From: Balaenoptera acutorostrata
Taxonomy: Eukaryota; Chordata; Mammalia; Artiodactyla; Balaenopteridae
Length of the DNA: 64,000 nucleotides
Direction of reading: 5' to 3'
Assembly: GCF_949987535.1 (NCBI RefSeq)
Contig: NW_026646029.1
Span: 1,798,001 to 1,862,000, forward strand
Every line of letters starts with the position of its first letter. Position 1 is the first letter of the stretch. The notes beneath the pieces are model-generated. The model searched no databases. It saw only the letters and a program-made list of their open reading frames with translations, and had not been told where the DNA came from. A program made the translations under genes and the position numbers. Below are positions 1 to 7,400 of the stretch, one piece after another.

Positions 1-115
1 GGTTGAGCTTTTGTCCATTTTCCTGTTTTAAAAAAGAGAGTGAGGAAAACTTACCTCTTCATACTACCTTCTTGAAAATTTTGCCTGTTTTGAATTGTTT
101 GTATCCATTCCCTAC

Positions 116-134
116 CTCAGCACAATTTTGAGGG
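116..134. other. Inverted repeat in monomer A, homologous site to those in B-D
   Basis: The arms 'cctca' and 'tgagg' flank a 9-base spacer. It occupies the same alignment position, just before 'gggcagg', as stronger inverted repeats in the other monomers. Confidence 0.5.
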
Positions 135-365
135 CAGGTGTCCTTTACAGCCCTGAGTCCTTGTGAATGGTAAGTGACCATTAGCTGTGGGTTAAAAGCT
201 GCTCTTGCGGGATTCGGCCACAAGGCGGCAGCATTTCTCCTTTACCAAATCTGGTTACTAGGGCAACAGAGCCTTACTGGAAGTGGTGTTCTAGGTTGTA
301 AATTAGAATGGAATGTGCGAGGAAAAAGCCCTTTAAGTTTATGTCTCATTACTTCTTGTTGGTAT
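125..365. other. Unidentified module shared by all four monomers
   Basis: This non-L1 stretch recurs in diverged form at about 1345-1585, 2140-2370 and 3355-3590 of each unit. Shared words include 'tttacag', 'agtgacc', 'cggccac' or 'cggccag', 'gcagc.tttct', 'tactaggg' and 'ttatgtctcatta'. It is richer in CpG than the L1 part (four in A, about seven in B). I recognise no SINE, tRNA-like A/B box, LTR or coding sequence in it. It may be the pre-insertion host sequence, another repeat, or an older satellite. In every monomer it lies immediately before the L1 fragment's T-rich tract. Confidence 0.7.
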
Positions 366-395
366 TTTTAACTTAATTTTTATTTTTTATCACAG
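361..395 (-). other. Probable decayed L1 poly(A) tail (poly-T on + strand)
   Basis: The T-rich run 'tttttattttttat' and its surroundings sit exactly between the unidentified module and the first L1-like bases. Equivalent T-rich runs lie at the same junction in B (about 1568-1605), C (about 2376-2394) and, more decayed, D (about 3590-3610). A poly(A) tail is expected at the 3' end of a retrotransposed L1, and the L1 3' end points this way. This is an inference from position and composition. Confidence 0.55.
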
Positions 396-1240
396 CAAGC
401 TTGATTACAAGGTTTTGTTTGTTCTAGGTGTGCAAGATGGGGTTCTTTCACACATATACATATATCTATTCTTCTTCGGATCCTTGTCCCACGTAGGTTA
501 TGACACAATGTTGAGTAGTCTTCTCTTGGTATTGCGTAGGTCTTTGGTGATTATATATTTCACATGTGTTTGTATCTCTCTGTTAACCTCAATATGGTAA
601 TGTATCCAATCCTCACACCTTTCCATTTGGTGAACCCTAAGTTATTTTAATGAATCTATGATAGTGTTTCTCCGTGGAAATATCTCTGTTTGTATCATTT
701 TTTAGGTAACACCTATATGTGATATGATAGGATATGTGTCTTTCGCTTTCTCACTTACTCCAAGTTGCGTGATTACTTCTAGGCTCATCTATGGTGCTGC
801 AAATGGCATTGTTTCATTTTTTCACTAGCTCATAGTCCATCTGTACAGGTAGCAGTTCTTCTTTGTCCACCCATCTGTCGGTGGACTTTTTGGTTACTTC
901 CATATCTTGGCTATTGTAATACTATGCCATGCAGATTTGCGTGCCTGTGTCCTTCCAATTCTGTCTTCTTAGTTTATAGGTCCAGGAATAGGTCTGCTGG
1001 ATCCTATGGTAGCTCAATGTTTACCTTTTAAAGGCACCTCTATTCTGTTCTCCTTAGTGGCTCTTTCCAGGTTAGGTCCCACTTAAAGTGGAGGGTATGT
1101 ATTTCTTCCCAGCACCCTCAGCATTTATTCTTTGTAGTTTTTGCGGATGGTTATTCTGAGTGGTGTGAGCTGATACCTCTTTGTGGCTGAATTTGCATGT
1201 GTCTCATAATGCGTTGAAATTGAGCTTTAAGACATGCCCT
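366..1240 (-). mobile_element. L1 retrotransposon remnant in monomer A (3' UTR and ORF2 C-terminal region)
   Basis: Read on the minus strand this is the 3' part of a mammalian L1: from about 1240 down to 820 the C-terminal region of ORF2, from about 820 down to 390 the 3' UTR, ending at a T-rich tract on the + strand. Diagnostic + strand words are 'gctgcaaatggcattgtttc' (799-818), 'ccatatcttggctattgtaa' (900-919) and 'atcctatggtagctcaatgt' near 1000. These match the well-known antisense L1 words except for a few bases. The 3' UTR part resembles the cetartiodactyl L1 family, which is from memory and not a search. Many substitutions and stops show it is dead. The L1 part makes up about 70% of the monomer. 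Confidence 0.85.
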
Positions 1241-1330
1241 TTTTATTTTTCCAGCTGTGATTAGAGCTTATTTCTTCAATGTGTTTTCTTAAAGTATGTG
1301 TCACCCTTGGCAATATTTTGGCCATTATCT

Positions 1331-1350
1331 CCCTCAAGACATTTTGAGGG
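1331..1350. other. Inverted repeat in monomer B
   Basis: Perfect 7-base arms 'ccctcaa' and 'ttgaggg' around a 6-base spacer, directly before the unidentified module. It is present in every unit. Confidence 0.65.
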
Positions 1351-1691
1351 CAGGTTTCATTTACAGCCCTGCAGTACTTGTTCATATGAAGTGACCATTA
1401 GCTCAGGCTTTAAACCTGCTTTTGCAGGTAACGGCCAGAGAGCGGCAGCCTTTCTACGTTCCCCTTGCTGGTACTAGGGAAACAGACCTACCGGCCAGTG
1501 GTGTTCTTCGGTTATAAATTCGAGTGCAATGTGCCCGGATAAACCCACAAATGTTGATGTCTCCTTGCTTTTGTTTGTTTTTAAATTTAATTTATATTTA
1601 TTATTAGAGTAATATTCCATTGTGTACGTGGACCACTTCTTCTTGGTGCATTCCTCGGTTGATGGACATTTTCATTGCTTCCGAGTGCTGG

Positions 1692-1883
1692 CTACGGTAA
1701 ATCTTGCTGGCGTACAGGTTTGCCAGCCTGGGACTTTTTGATTCTCATTTTCTCAGGTGATAGGCCAAGCAGTGGTTGTGATTGATTGACTGGTAGCTCA
1801 ATGTTTCCCTTTTCAAACCACCTACATTGTGTTTTCATTAGTGGCTCTTTACATGCCCCCCCCTTACAACTGAGGGTACGCAT
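1692..1883 (-). pseudogene. Remnant of L1 ORF2 C-terminal region, open frame in unit 1
   Basis: This 63-codon minus-strand frame contains, in order, EPLMKT (residues 13-18), CRWFEKGNIELP (20-31) and PLLGLSPEKM (37-46). L1 ORF2 proteins have PLWKT, then a KIELP-like stretch, then PLLGIYP at the same spacing, so the match is specific. It covers only about 35 residues of a protein of roughly 1,275 and has no catalytic domain. It is open here because the upstream C tract is C8; in C7 units the frame shifts near its start. The ATG is incidental: this is a fossil of L1 and not a satellite gene. Confidence 0.8.
1856..1863. repeat. Length-variable C tract in monomer B (C7 or C8)
   Basis: C8 in units 1, 6 and 13 and C7 in the other twelve. 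It lies within the L1 ORF2 remnant and decides whether that fossil frame is open from its ATG. Confidence 0.9.
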
Positions 1884-1960
1884 TTCTCCACCCTCCCTTC
1901 ACCGTTTATTTTTTGCAGCATTTTTCCTAATGGCCATTCGGACTGCTGTGGGCGGATAGG

Positions 1961-1971
1961 TTTTTTTTTTT
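1961..1971. repeat. Length-variable T tract in monomer B (T9 to T11)
   Basis: T11 in units 1-5, 7, 11 and 14; T10 in units 6, 8, 9, 10 and 12; T9 in unit 13. Unit 15 ends before the tract. It accounts for most of the unit-length variation. Confidence 0.9.
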
Positions 1972-2024
1972 AATATGGGTATGCATGTCATTAACATTTT
2001 TAAAATTCATCATATTCCTACGCC

Positions 2025-2049
2025 TTTTTCTTTTCTCTTAAAAGAAAAA
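2025..2049. other. A/T inverted repeat with 10-base arms at the start of monomer C
   Basis: 'tttttctttt' and 'aaaagaaaaa' flank 'ctctt'. The arms are perfect and are all-pyrimidine on one side and all-purine on the other. It lies at the 5'-truncated end of the preceding L1 remnant. Confidence 0.7.
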
Positions 2050-2112
2050 ACCGTGAGTACAATATAGCTCTTGAAATTGTCTTCTTCGAAGGTTGCCCTC
2101 TTCTGAATTTTT

Positions 2113-2143
2113 GGGTCGATTTTTGACCCCAGAAATTTTCTGG
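2113..2143. other. Two consecutive inverted repeats in monomer C
   Basis: The first is 'gggtcga'-ttt-'ttgaccc' (2113-2129), with one G-T mismatch in the arms. The second is 'ccagaaa'-t-'tttctgg' (2129-2143), perfect 7-base arms. They share one base and lie just before 'gagggccggtgt'. Confidence 0.65.
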
Positions 2144-2394
2144 AGGGCCGGTGTCATTTACAGAACTGCAAGTTGGTGAAAATTTAGTGACCTTTTGCAG
2201 TGGGTTCAAAGCTGCTGTTGTGGGAAACGGCCACAAGGAGGTAGCATTTCTCCATTCCCCAATCTGGGTACTAGGGCAACAGAGCCTTTCTGGAAGTCAT
2301 TGCCCTAGGTTGTAAATTAGAATGGAATTTGCCAGGAGAAATCCCCATAAGTTTATGTCTCATTACTTCTTCTTGGTTTTTAAAATTTTTTTAA

Positions 2395-3223
2395 TCTGGG
2401 TAAAGTTTAGAATATTGTTTGTCCTAGGTGTACACAATCTGGTCCATGTGTACATTATGCATGTCTATTAATGTACAGATCCTCTTCCCATGTAAAATAT
2501 GACAGTGTTCCGTCGACCTCCCTGGCTATGTGTTCGGTCTTTTTGATACATGTATATAATATGTATTTGTATATGTATAGTAACACTGATCTTCATTTCT
2601 CAATTCCCCCCTCCTTTCCTTTTAGATGAGCATAGTTTGTTTTCTAAGCCTGTGAGTGTCTTTCTCTTTGCAAATATGTTCATCTGTGTCAGTTATTAGA
2701 TAATGCCCTAAGTGATAATATAGGCTATAGGTCTTTTGCTTTCCGACCTGCTTCATGTTTTGTGATTATCTCCAGGCTCACGTATGGTGCCTCAAAGAGC
2801 AGTGCTTCCACGTTTTCCATGGCTCATATTGAATTGTGTACATGGACCACTTCTTCTTGGTGCATTCCTCTGTTGATGGACATTTTCGTTGCTTCCAAGT
2901 GTTGCCTATGGTAAATATTGCTGGAGTGCAGGATTGCCAGCCTGTGATTTTTGATTTTCATTTTCTCAGGTGATAGACCCAGCAGTGGGTATGATTGATT
3001 GACTGGTATGGTAGCTCAACGTTTACCTTTTCAAGGCACCTGAATTGTGCTTTCATTAGTGGCTCTTACCACGTCCCCCTTAGAATCGAGGGTACGCCTT
3101 TCTCCACAATCACGTCAGCATTTATTGTTTGCAGCATTTTTGTTGATGGCCATTCTGACTGGTGTGAGCTGATAGGTTTTTGTAATTTGGGTTTACATGT
3201 CTGTAAAAATTCCTACAATTCAT
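2395..3223 (-). mobile_element. L1 remnant in monomer C
   Basis: Same L1 segment as in monomer A, independently diverged. The ORF2-derived part includes 'gttgatggacattttcgttg' (2872-2891) and 'ggccattctgactggtgtga' (3149-3168), the latter an exact antisense L1 word. The 3' UTR-derived part is more decayed than in A but keeps 'agatcctcttcccatgtaaa' at the matching place (2477-2496). Confidence 0.82.
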
Positions 3224-3237
3224 CATTTTTCCACGCC

Positions 3238-3262
3238 TTTTTCTTTTCTGTTAAAAGAAAAA
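3238..3262. other. A/T inverted repeat with 10-base arms at the start of monomer D
   Basis: Same arms as in monomer C around 'ctgtt', followed by further A-rich sequence to about 3270. In units 3 and 4 one arm base is G instead of A, which would still pair as G-T in RNA. A and B have no comparable arms. Confidence 0.7.
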
Positions 3263-3332
3263 AGAAAAAAAGTGTGAGTATAATATACCTCTTCAAAGTT
3301 TCTTTTTGGAAGGTGGCACTCTAGAATTTTTT

Positions 3333-3347
3333 GGTCGATTTTCGACC
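3333..3347. other. Inverted repeat in monomer D
   Basis: Perfect 6-base arms 'ggtcga' and 'tcgacc' around 'ttt'. It is the homologue of the first inverted repeat of monomer C, but without the mismatch. Confidence 0.65.
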
Positions 3348-3610
3348 TCAGTATTTTTTGGAGGGCCGGTGTGATTTACAGACCTGCAATTGGTGAATAT
3401 TTAGTGACCTCTGCAGTGGGATTAAAGCTGCTGTTGTGGGAAACGGCCACTAGGATGCAGCATTTCTCCATTCCCAAATCTGGGTACTAGGGCAGCAGAG
3501 CCGTTCTGGAAGTTGTTTGCCTAGGTTTTAAATCTGGATGGAATGTGCCAGGAAAACCCCCCATAAGTTTATGTCTCATTACTCCTAGTTCGTTGTTTTC
3601 ATGTTTTCAA

Positions 3611-4455
3611 TTGGGGTAATGGTTAGAATGTTGCTTGTCCAAGGTGTACACACTCTGGTTCATCTACATATTCTATATACCTATTTATGTAGAGATCCTC
3701 TTCCCGTGTAAATTATTACAGAGTGTTCCGTAATCCTTCCTTGCTATATGGTCGGTCTTTTTGATATATGTAGATAATATGTATTTGTATACATATGGTA
3801 ACGCTAATCTTCATTTATCCATCCCCCCCACCTTTCCTTTTAGATAAGCATAGTTTTTTTTAATAAGTCTGTGATTGACTTTCTCTGTGGAAATATGTTG
3901 ATTTGTGTCAGTTCTTAGATAACGCCTATAAGTGATATCATAGGATATAGGACTTTTGCTTTCCGACTTACCTCATGTTCTGTGATTATCTCCAAGATCA
4001 TCTATGGTGCCTCAAAGAGCAGTGTTTCATTGTTTTCCATGGCTAGTATTCATTGTGTACATGGACCACTTCTTCTTTATCCTTTCATCTGTTGATGGAC
4101 ATTGTGGTTGCTTCACTGTCTTGTCTATTGTGAATAAGGCTGCAGTGCAGCTTTTGCAGCCCGGGTCTTCTTCATTCTGGTCTTCTCAGGTGAGAGGCCC
4201 ATGGGTGCGCCTGCTGGATTGAATGGTACCTCAATTTTTCCTTTGAAACGCAGCTCCTTTCTGTTCTCATTATTGGTAGTTAACCCCTTTACATCTCACC
4301 AGCAGCTGGAGGGTACACATTTCTCTAAAACCTCTTCAGCATTTATTGTTTGTAGACTTTTTGCCAATGGTCAGTCGACTGGTGTGAGTTGAAAACTTTT
4401 TGTAGATTAGATTGCATGAGTCTAATACTTCCTGAGGTTGAGCTTTTGTCCATTT
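3611..4455 (-). mobile_element. L1 remnant in monomer D, crossing into the next unit
   Basis: Same L1 segment again. It ends a little past the arbitrary unit boundary: 'ttgcatgagtctaatacttc' followed by 'ctgaggttgagctttt' parallels the L1 word order 'tttgcatttctctaat...gatgttgagcatctttt'. The fragment at the very start of the window (about 1-20) is the tail of the preceding unit's D copy. The 3' UTR-derived part keeps 'gataagcat', 'gtgatatcatagga' and similar words. Confidence 0.82.
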
Positions 4456-7400
4456 TCCTGTTTTAAAAAAGAGAGTGAGGAAAACTTACCTCTTCATACT
4501 ACCTTCTTGAAAATTTTGCCTGTTTTGAATTGTTTGTATCCATTCCCTACCTCAGCACAATTTTGAGGGCAGGTGTCCTTTACAGCCCTGAGTCCTTGTG
4601 AATGGTAAGTGACCATTAGCTGTGGGTTAAAAGCTGCTCTTGCGGGATTCGGCCACAAGGCGGCAGCATTTCTCCTTTACCAAATCTGGTTACTAGGGCA
4701 ACAGAGCCTTACTGGAAGTGGTGTTCTAGGTTGTAAATTAGAATGGAATGTGCGAGGAAAAAGCCCTTTAAGTTTATGTCTCATTACTTCTTGTTGGTAT
4801 TTTTAACTTAATTTTTATTTTTTATCACAGCAAGCTTGATTACAAGGTTTTGTTTGTTCTAGGTGTGCAAGATGGGGTTCTTTCACACATATACATATAT
4901 CTATTCTTCTTCGGATCCTTGTCCCACGTAGGTTATGACACAATGTTGAGTAGTCTTCTCTTGGTATTGCGTAGGTCTTTGGTGATTATATATTTCACAT
5001 GTGTTTGTATCTCTCTGTTAACCTCAATATGGTAATGTATCCAATCCTCACACCTTTCCATTTGGTGAACCCTAAGTTATTTTAATGAATCTATGATAGT
5101 GTTTCTCCGTGGAAATATCTCTGTTTGTATCATTTTTTAGGTAACACCTATATGTGATATGATAGGATATGTGTCTTTCGCTTTCTCACTTACTCCAAGT
5201 TGCGTGATTACTTCTAGGCTCATCTATGGTGCTGCAAATGGCATTGTTTCATTTTTTCACTAGCTCATAGTCCATCTGTACAGGTAGCAGTTCTTCTTTG
5301 TCCACCCATCTGTCGGTGGACTTTTTGGTTACTTCCATATCTTGGCTATTGTAATACTATGCCATGCAGATTTGCGTGCCTGTGTCCTTCCAATTCTGTC
5401 TTCTTAGTTTATAGGTCCAGGAATAGGTCTGCTGGATCCTATGGTAGCTCAATGTTTACCTTTTAAAGGCACCTCTATTCTGTTCTCCTTAGTGGCTCTT
5501 TCCAGGTTAGGTCCCACTTAAAGTGGAGGGTATGTATTTCTTCCCAGCACCCTCAGCATTTATTCTTTGTAGTTTTTGTGGATGGTTATTCTGAGTGGTG
5601 TGAGCTGATACCTCTTTGTGGCTGAATTTGCATGTGTCTCATAATGCGTTGAAATTGAGCTTTAAGACATGCCCTTTTTATTTTTCCAGCTGTGATTAGA
5701 GCTTATTTCTTCAATGTGTTTTCTTAAAGTATGTGTCACCCTTGGCAATATTTTGGCCATTATCTCCCTCAAGACATTTTGAGGGCAGGTTTCATTTACA
5801 GCCCTGCAGTACTTGTTCATATGAAGTGACCATTAGCTCAGGCTTTAAACCTGCTTTTGCAGGTAACGGCCAGAGAGCGGCAGCCTTTCTACGTTCCCCT
5901 TGCTGGTACTAGGGAAACAGACCTACCGGCCAGTGGTGTTCTTCGGTTATAAATTCGAGTGCAATGTGCCCGGATAAACCCACAAATGTTGATGTCTCCT
6001 TGCTTTTGTTTGTTTTTAAATTTAATTTATATTTATTATTAGAGTAATATTCCATTGTGTACGTGGACCACTTCTTCTTGGTGCATTCCTCGGTTGATGG
6101 ACATTTTCATTGCTTCCGAGTGCTGGCTACGGTAAATCTTGCTGGCGTACAGGTTTGCCAGCCTGGGACTTTTTGATTCTCATTTTCTCAGGTGATAGGC
6201 CAAGCAGTGGTTGTGATTGATTGACTGGTAGCTCAATGTTTCCCTTTTCAAACCACCTACATTGTGTTTTCATTAGTGGCTCTTTACATGCCCCCCCTTA
6301 CAACCGAGGGTACGCATTTCTCCACCCTCCCTTCACCGTTTATTTTTTGCAGCATTTTTCCTAATGGCCATTCGGACTGCTGTGGGCGGATAGGTTTTTT
6401 TTTTTAATATGGGTATGCATGTCATTAACATTTTTAAAATTCATCATATTCCTACGCCTTTTTCTTTTCTCTTAAAAGAAAAAACCGTGAGTACAATATA
6501 GCTCTTGAAATTGTCTTCTTCGAAGGTTGCCCTCTTCTGAATTTTTGGGTCGATTTTTGACCCCAGAAATTTTCTGGAGGGCCGGTGTCATTTACAGAAC
6601 TGCAAGTTGGTGAAAATTTAGTGACCTTTTGCAGTGGGTTCAAAGCTGCTGTTGTGGGAAACGGCCACAAGGAGGTAGCATTTCTCCATTCCCCAATCTG
6701 GGTACTAGGGCAACAGAGCCTTTCTGGAAGTCATTGCCCTAGGTTGTAAATTAGAATGGAATTTGCCAGGAGAAATCCCCATAAGTTTATGTCTCATTAC
6801 TTCTTCTTGGTTTTTAAAATTTTTTTAATCTGGGTAAAGTTTAGAATATTGTTTGTCCTAGGTGTACACAATCTGGTCCATGTGTACATTATGCATGTCT
6901 ATTAATGTACAGATCCTCTTCCCATGTAAAATATGACAGTGTTCCGTCGACCTCCCTGGCTATGTGTTCGGTCTTTTTGATACATGTATATAATATGTAT
7001 TTGTATATGTATAGTAACACTGATCTTCATTTCTCAATTCCCCCCTCCTTTCCTTTTAGATGAGCATAGTTTGTTTTCTAAGCCTGTGAGTGTCTTTCTC
7101 TTTGCAAATATGTTCATCTGTGTCAGTTATTAGATAATGCCCTAAGTGATAATATAGGCTATAGGTCTTTTGCTTTCCGACCTGCTTCATGTTTTGTGAT
7201 TATCTCCAGGCTCACGTATGGTGCCTCAAAGAGCAGTGCTTCCACGTTTTCCATGGCTCATATTGAATTGTGTACATGGACCACTTCTTCTTGGTGCATT
7301 CCTCTGTTGATGGACATTTTCGTTGCTTCCAAGTGTTGCCTATGGTAAATATTGCTGGAGTGCAGGATTGCCAGCCTGTGATTTTTGATTTTCATTTTCT

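Larger units (their letters stand above)
1..1216 (+). repeat. Monomer A of the higher-order unit (about 1.21 kb)
   Basis: First of the four monomers. Its junction-proximal stretch (about 1-125) leads into the unidentified module (about 125-365), the T-rich tract (about 361-392), then an antisense L1 fragment to about 1240. The anchor 'tactaggg' lies at 256 and its homologues at 1472, 2269 and 3485, which gives spacings of 1216, 797, 1216 and then 1206 bp to the next unit. Monomer A keeps the L1 3' UTR portion best. Boundaries are approximate (about 15-20 bp) because the L1 fragment of D runs across the arbitrary unit start. Equivalent monomers begin at each unit start. Confidence 0.9.
1217..2010 (+). 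repeat. Monomer B, shortened by an internal deletion (about 0.8 kb)
   Basis: It aligns with A, C and D over the unidentified module ('ttttgagggcagg' at about 1343, 'ggtactaggg' near 1470) and over the ORF2 part of the L1 fragment. It lacks the roughly 430 bp that in A lie between about 390 and 822. The sequence passes directly from the T-rich tract (about 1575-1605) into 'agtaatattccattgtg'. The unidentified module carries about seven CpGs, more than in A. Its L1 part is closest to that of C. The C and T length tracts that vary between units both lie in this monomer. Confidence 0.9.
1606..2010 (-). mobile_element. L1 remnant in monomer B (ORF2 C-terminal region only)
   Basis: Only the ORF2-derived part remains. 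It begins on the + strand at 'agtaatattccattgtg', the point where the L1 3' UTR portion is missing. It reads through 'gatggacattttcattgctt', 'ggtagctcaatgtttccctt' and the C tract to the T tract at 1961. The frame on the minus strand still encodes a recognisable ORF2-like stretch (see the pseudogene entry for this monomer). Confidence 0.85.
2011..3223 (+). repeat. Monomer C of the higher-order unit (about 1.21 kb)
   Basis: Full-length monomer. It opens with an A/T inverted repeat (2025-2049), followed by the unidentified module (about 2050-2375), a T-rich tract (about 2376-2394) and the antisense L1 fragment (about 2395-3223). The module and the beginning of its L1 part resemble D, whereas the ORF2 part around 2830-2960 resembles B ('cttcttcttggtgcattcct' in both). 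That makes C look like a mosaic of the two. Confidence 0.88.
1..4435 (+). repeat. Unit 1 (reference unit, 4,435 bp)
   Basis: Complete unit used here as the reference; the starting phase is arbitrary because the window opens inside the array. To find any unit-1 landmark in another unit, add that unit's start minus 1, and subtract 1-3 more for positions after the C and T tracts. Distinguishing bases are A at 650 (shared only with unit 2), a C8 tract at 1856-1863 (shared with units 6 and 13), and a private T at 1871 where all other units have the C of a CpG. Confidence 0.97.
3224..4435 (+). repeat. Monomer D of the higher-order unit (about 1.21 kb)
   Basis: Full-length monomer: A/T inverted repeat (3238-3262), unidentified module (about 3265-3590), T-rich region (about 3590-3610) and antisense L1 fragment (about 3611 into the first 20 bp of the next unit). 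It is the copy closest to L1 in the ORF2 region, with 'cttctttatcctttcatctg' near 4070 and 'agcatttattgtttgtagac' near 4339, both hallmark antisense L1 words. Confidence 0.88.

Noticed and set aside
125..365. tRNA-derived SINE or tRNA gene in the unidentified module
   Set aside because: No convincing A box and B box pair, no cloverleaf and no CCA-type 3' end seen in any of the four versions.
174..600. Two + strand frames of 65 and 61 codons in monomer A
   Set aside because: They span the unidentified module and antisense L1 3' UTR; hydrophobic runs come from T-rich DNA. No homologous frames in the other monomers.
2018..2236. 72-codon minus-strand open frame in monomer C, recurring in every unit
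   Set aside because: It lies in the unidentified module, has no family resemblance, and the equivalent frame is not open in A, B or D. A chance frame copied by amplification.
2995..3324. 109-codon + strand open frame in monomer D, recurring in every unit
   Set aside because: It starts within antisense L1 sequence, runs over the A/T inverted repeat into the unidentified module, and has no recognisable domain. Its conservation only reflects near-identical tandem copies, and its composition (F, S, K runs) follows the T- and A-rich DNA.
4004..4392. Overlapping 72- and 63-codon + strand frames in monomer D
   Set aside because: Both are antisense to the L1 ORF2 region; shadows of the former L1 coding strand.
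1..4435. CENP-B box (17-base centromere protein B site)
   Set aside because: I checked TTCG-containing sites such as 213, 476, 1508 and 1520 by eye. None keeps the required A and CGGG at the right spacing on either strand, so a centromeric role cannot be argued from a CENP-B box.
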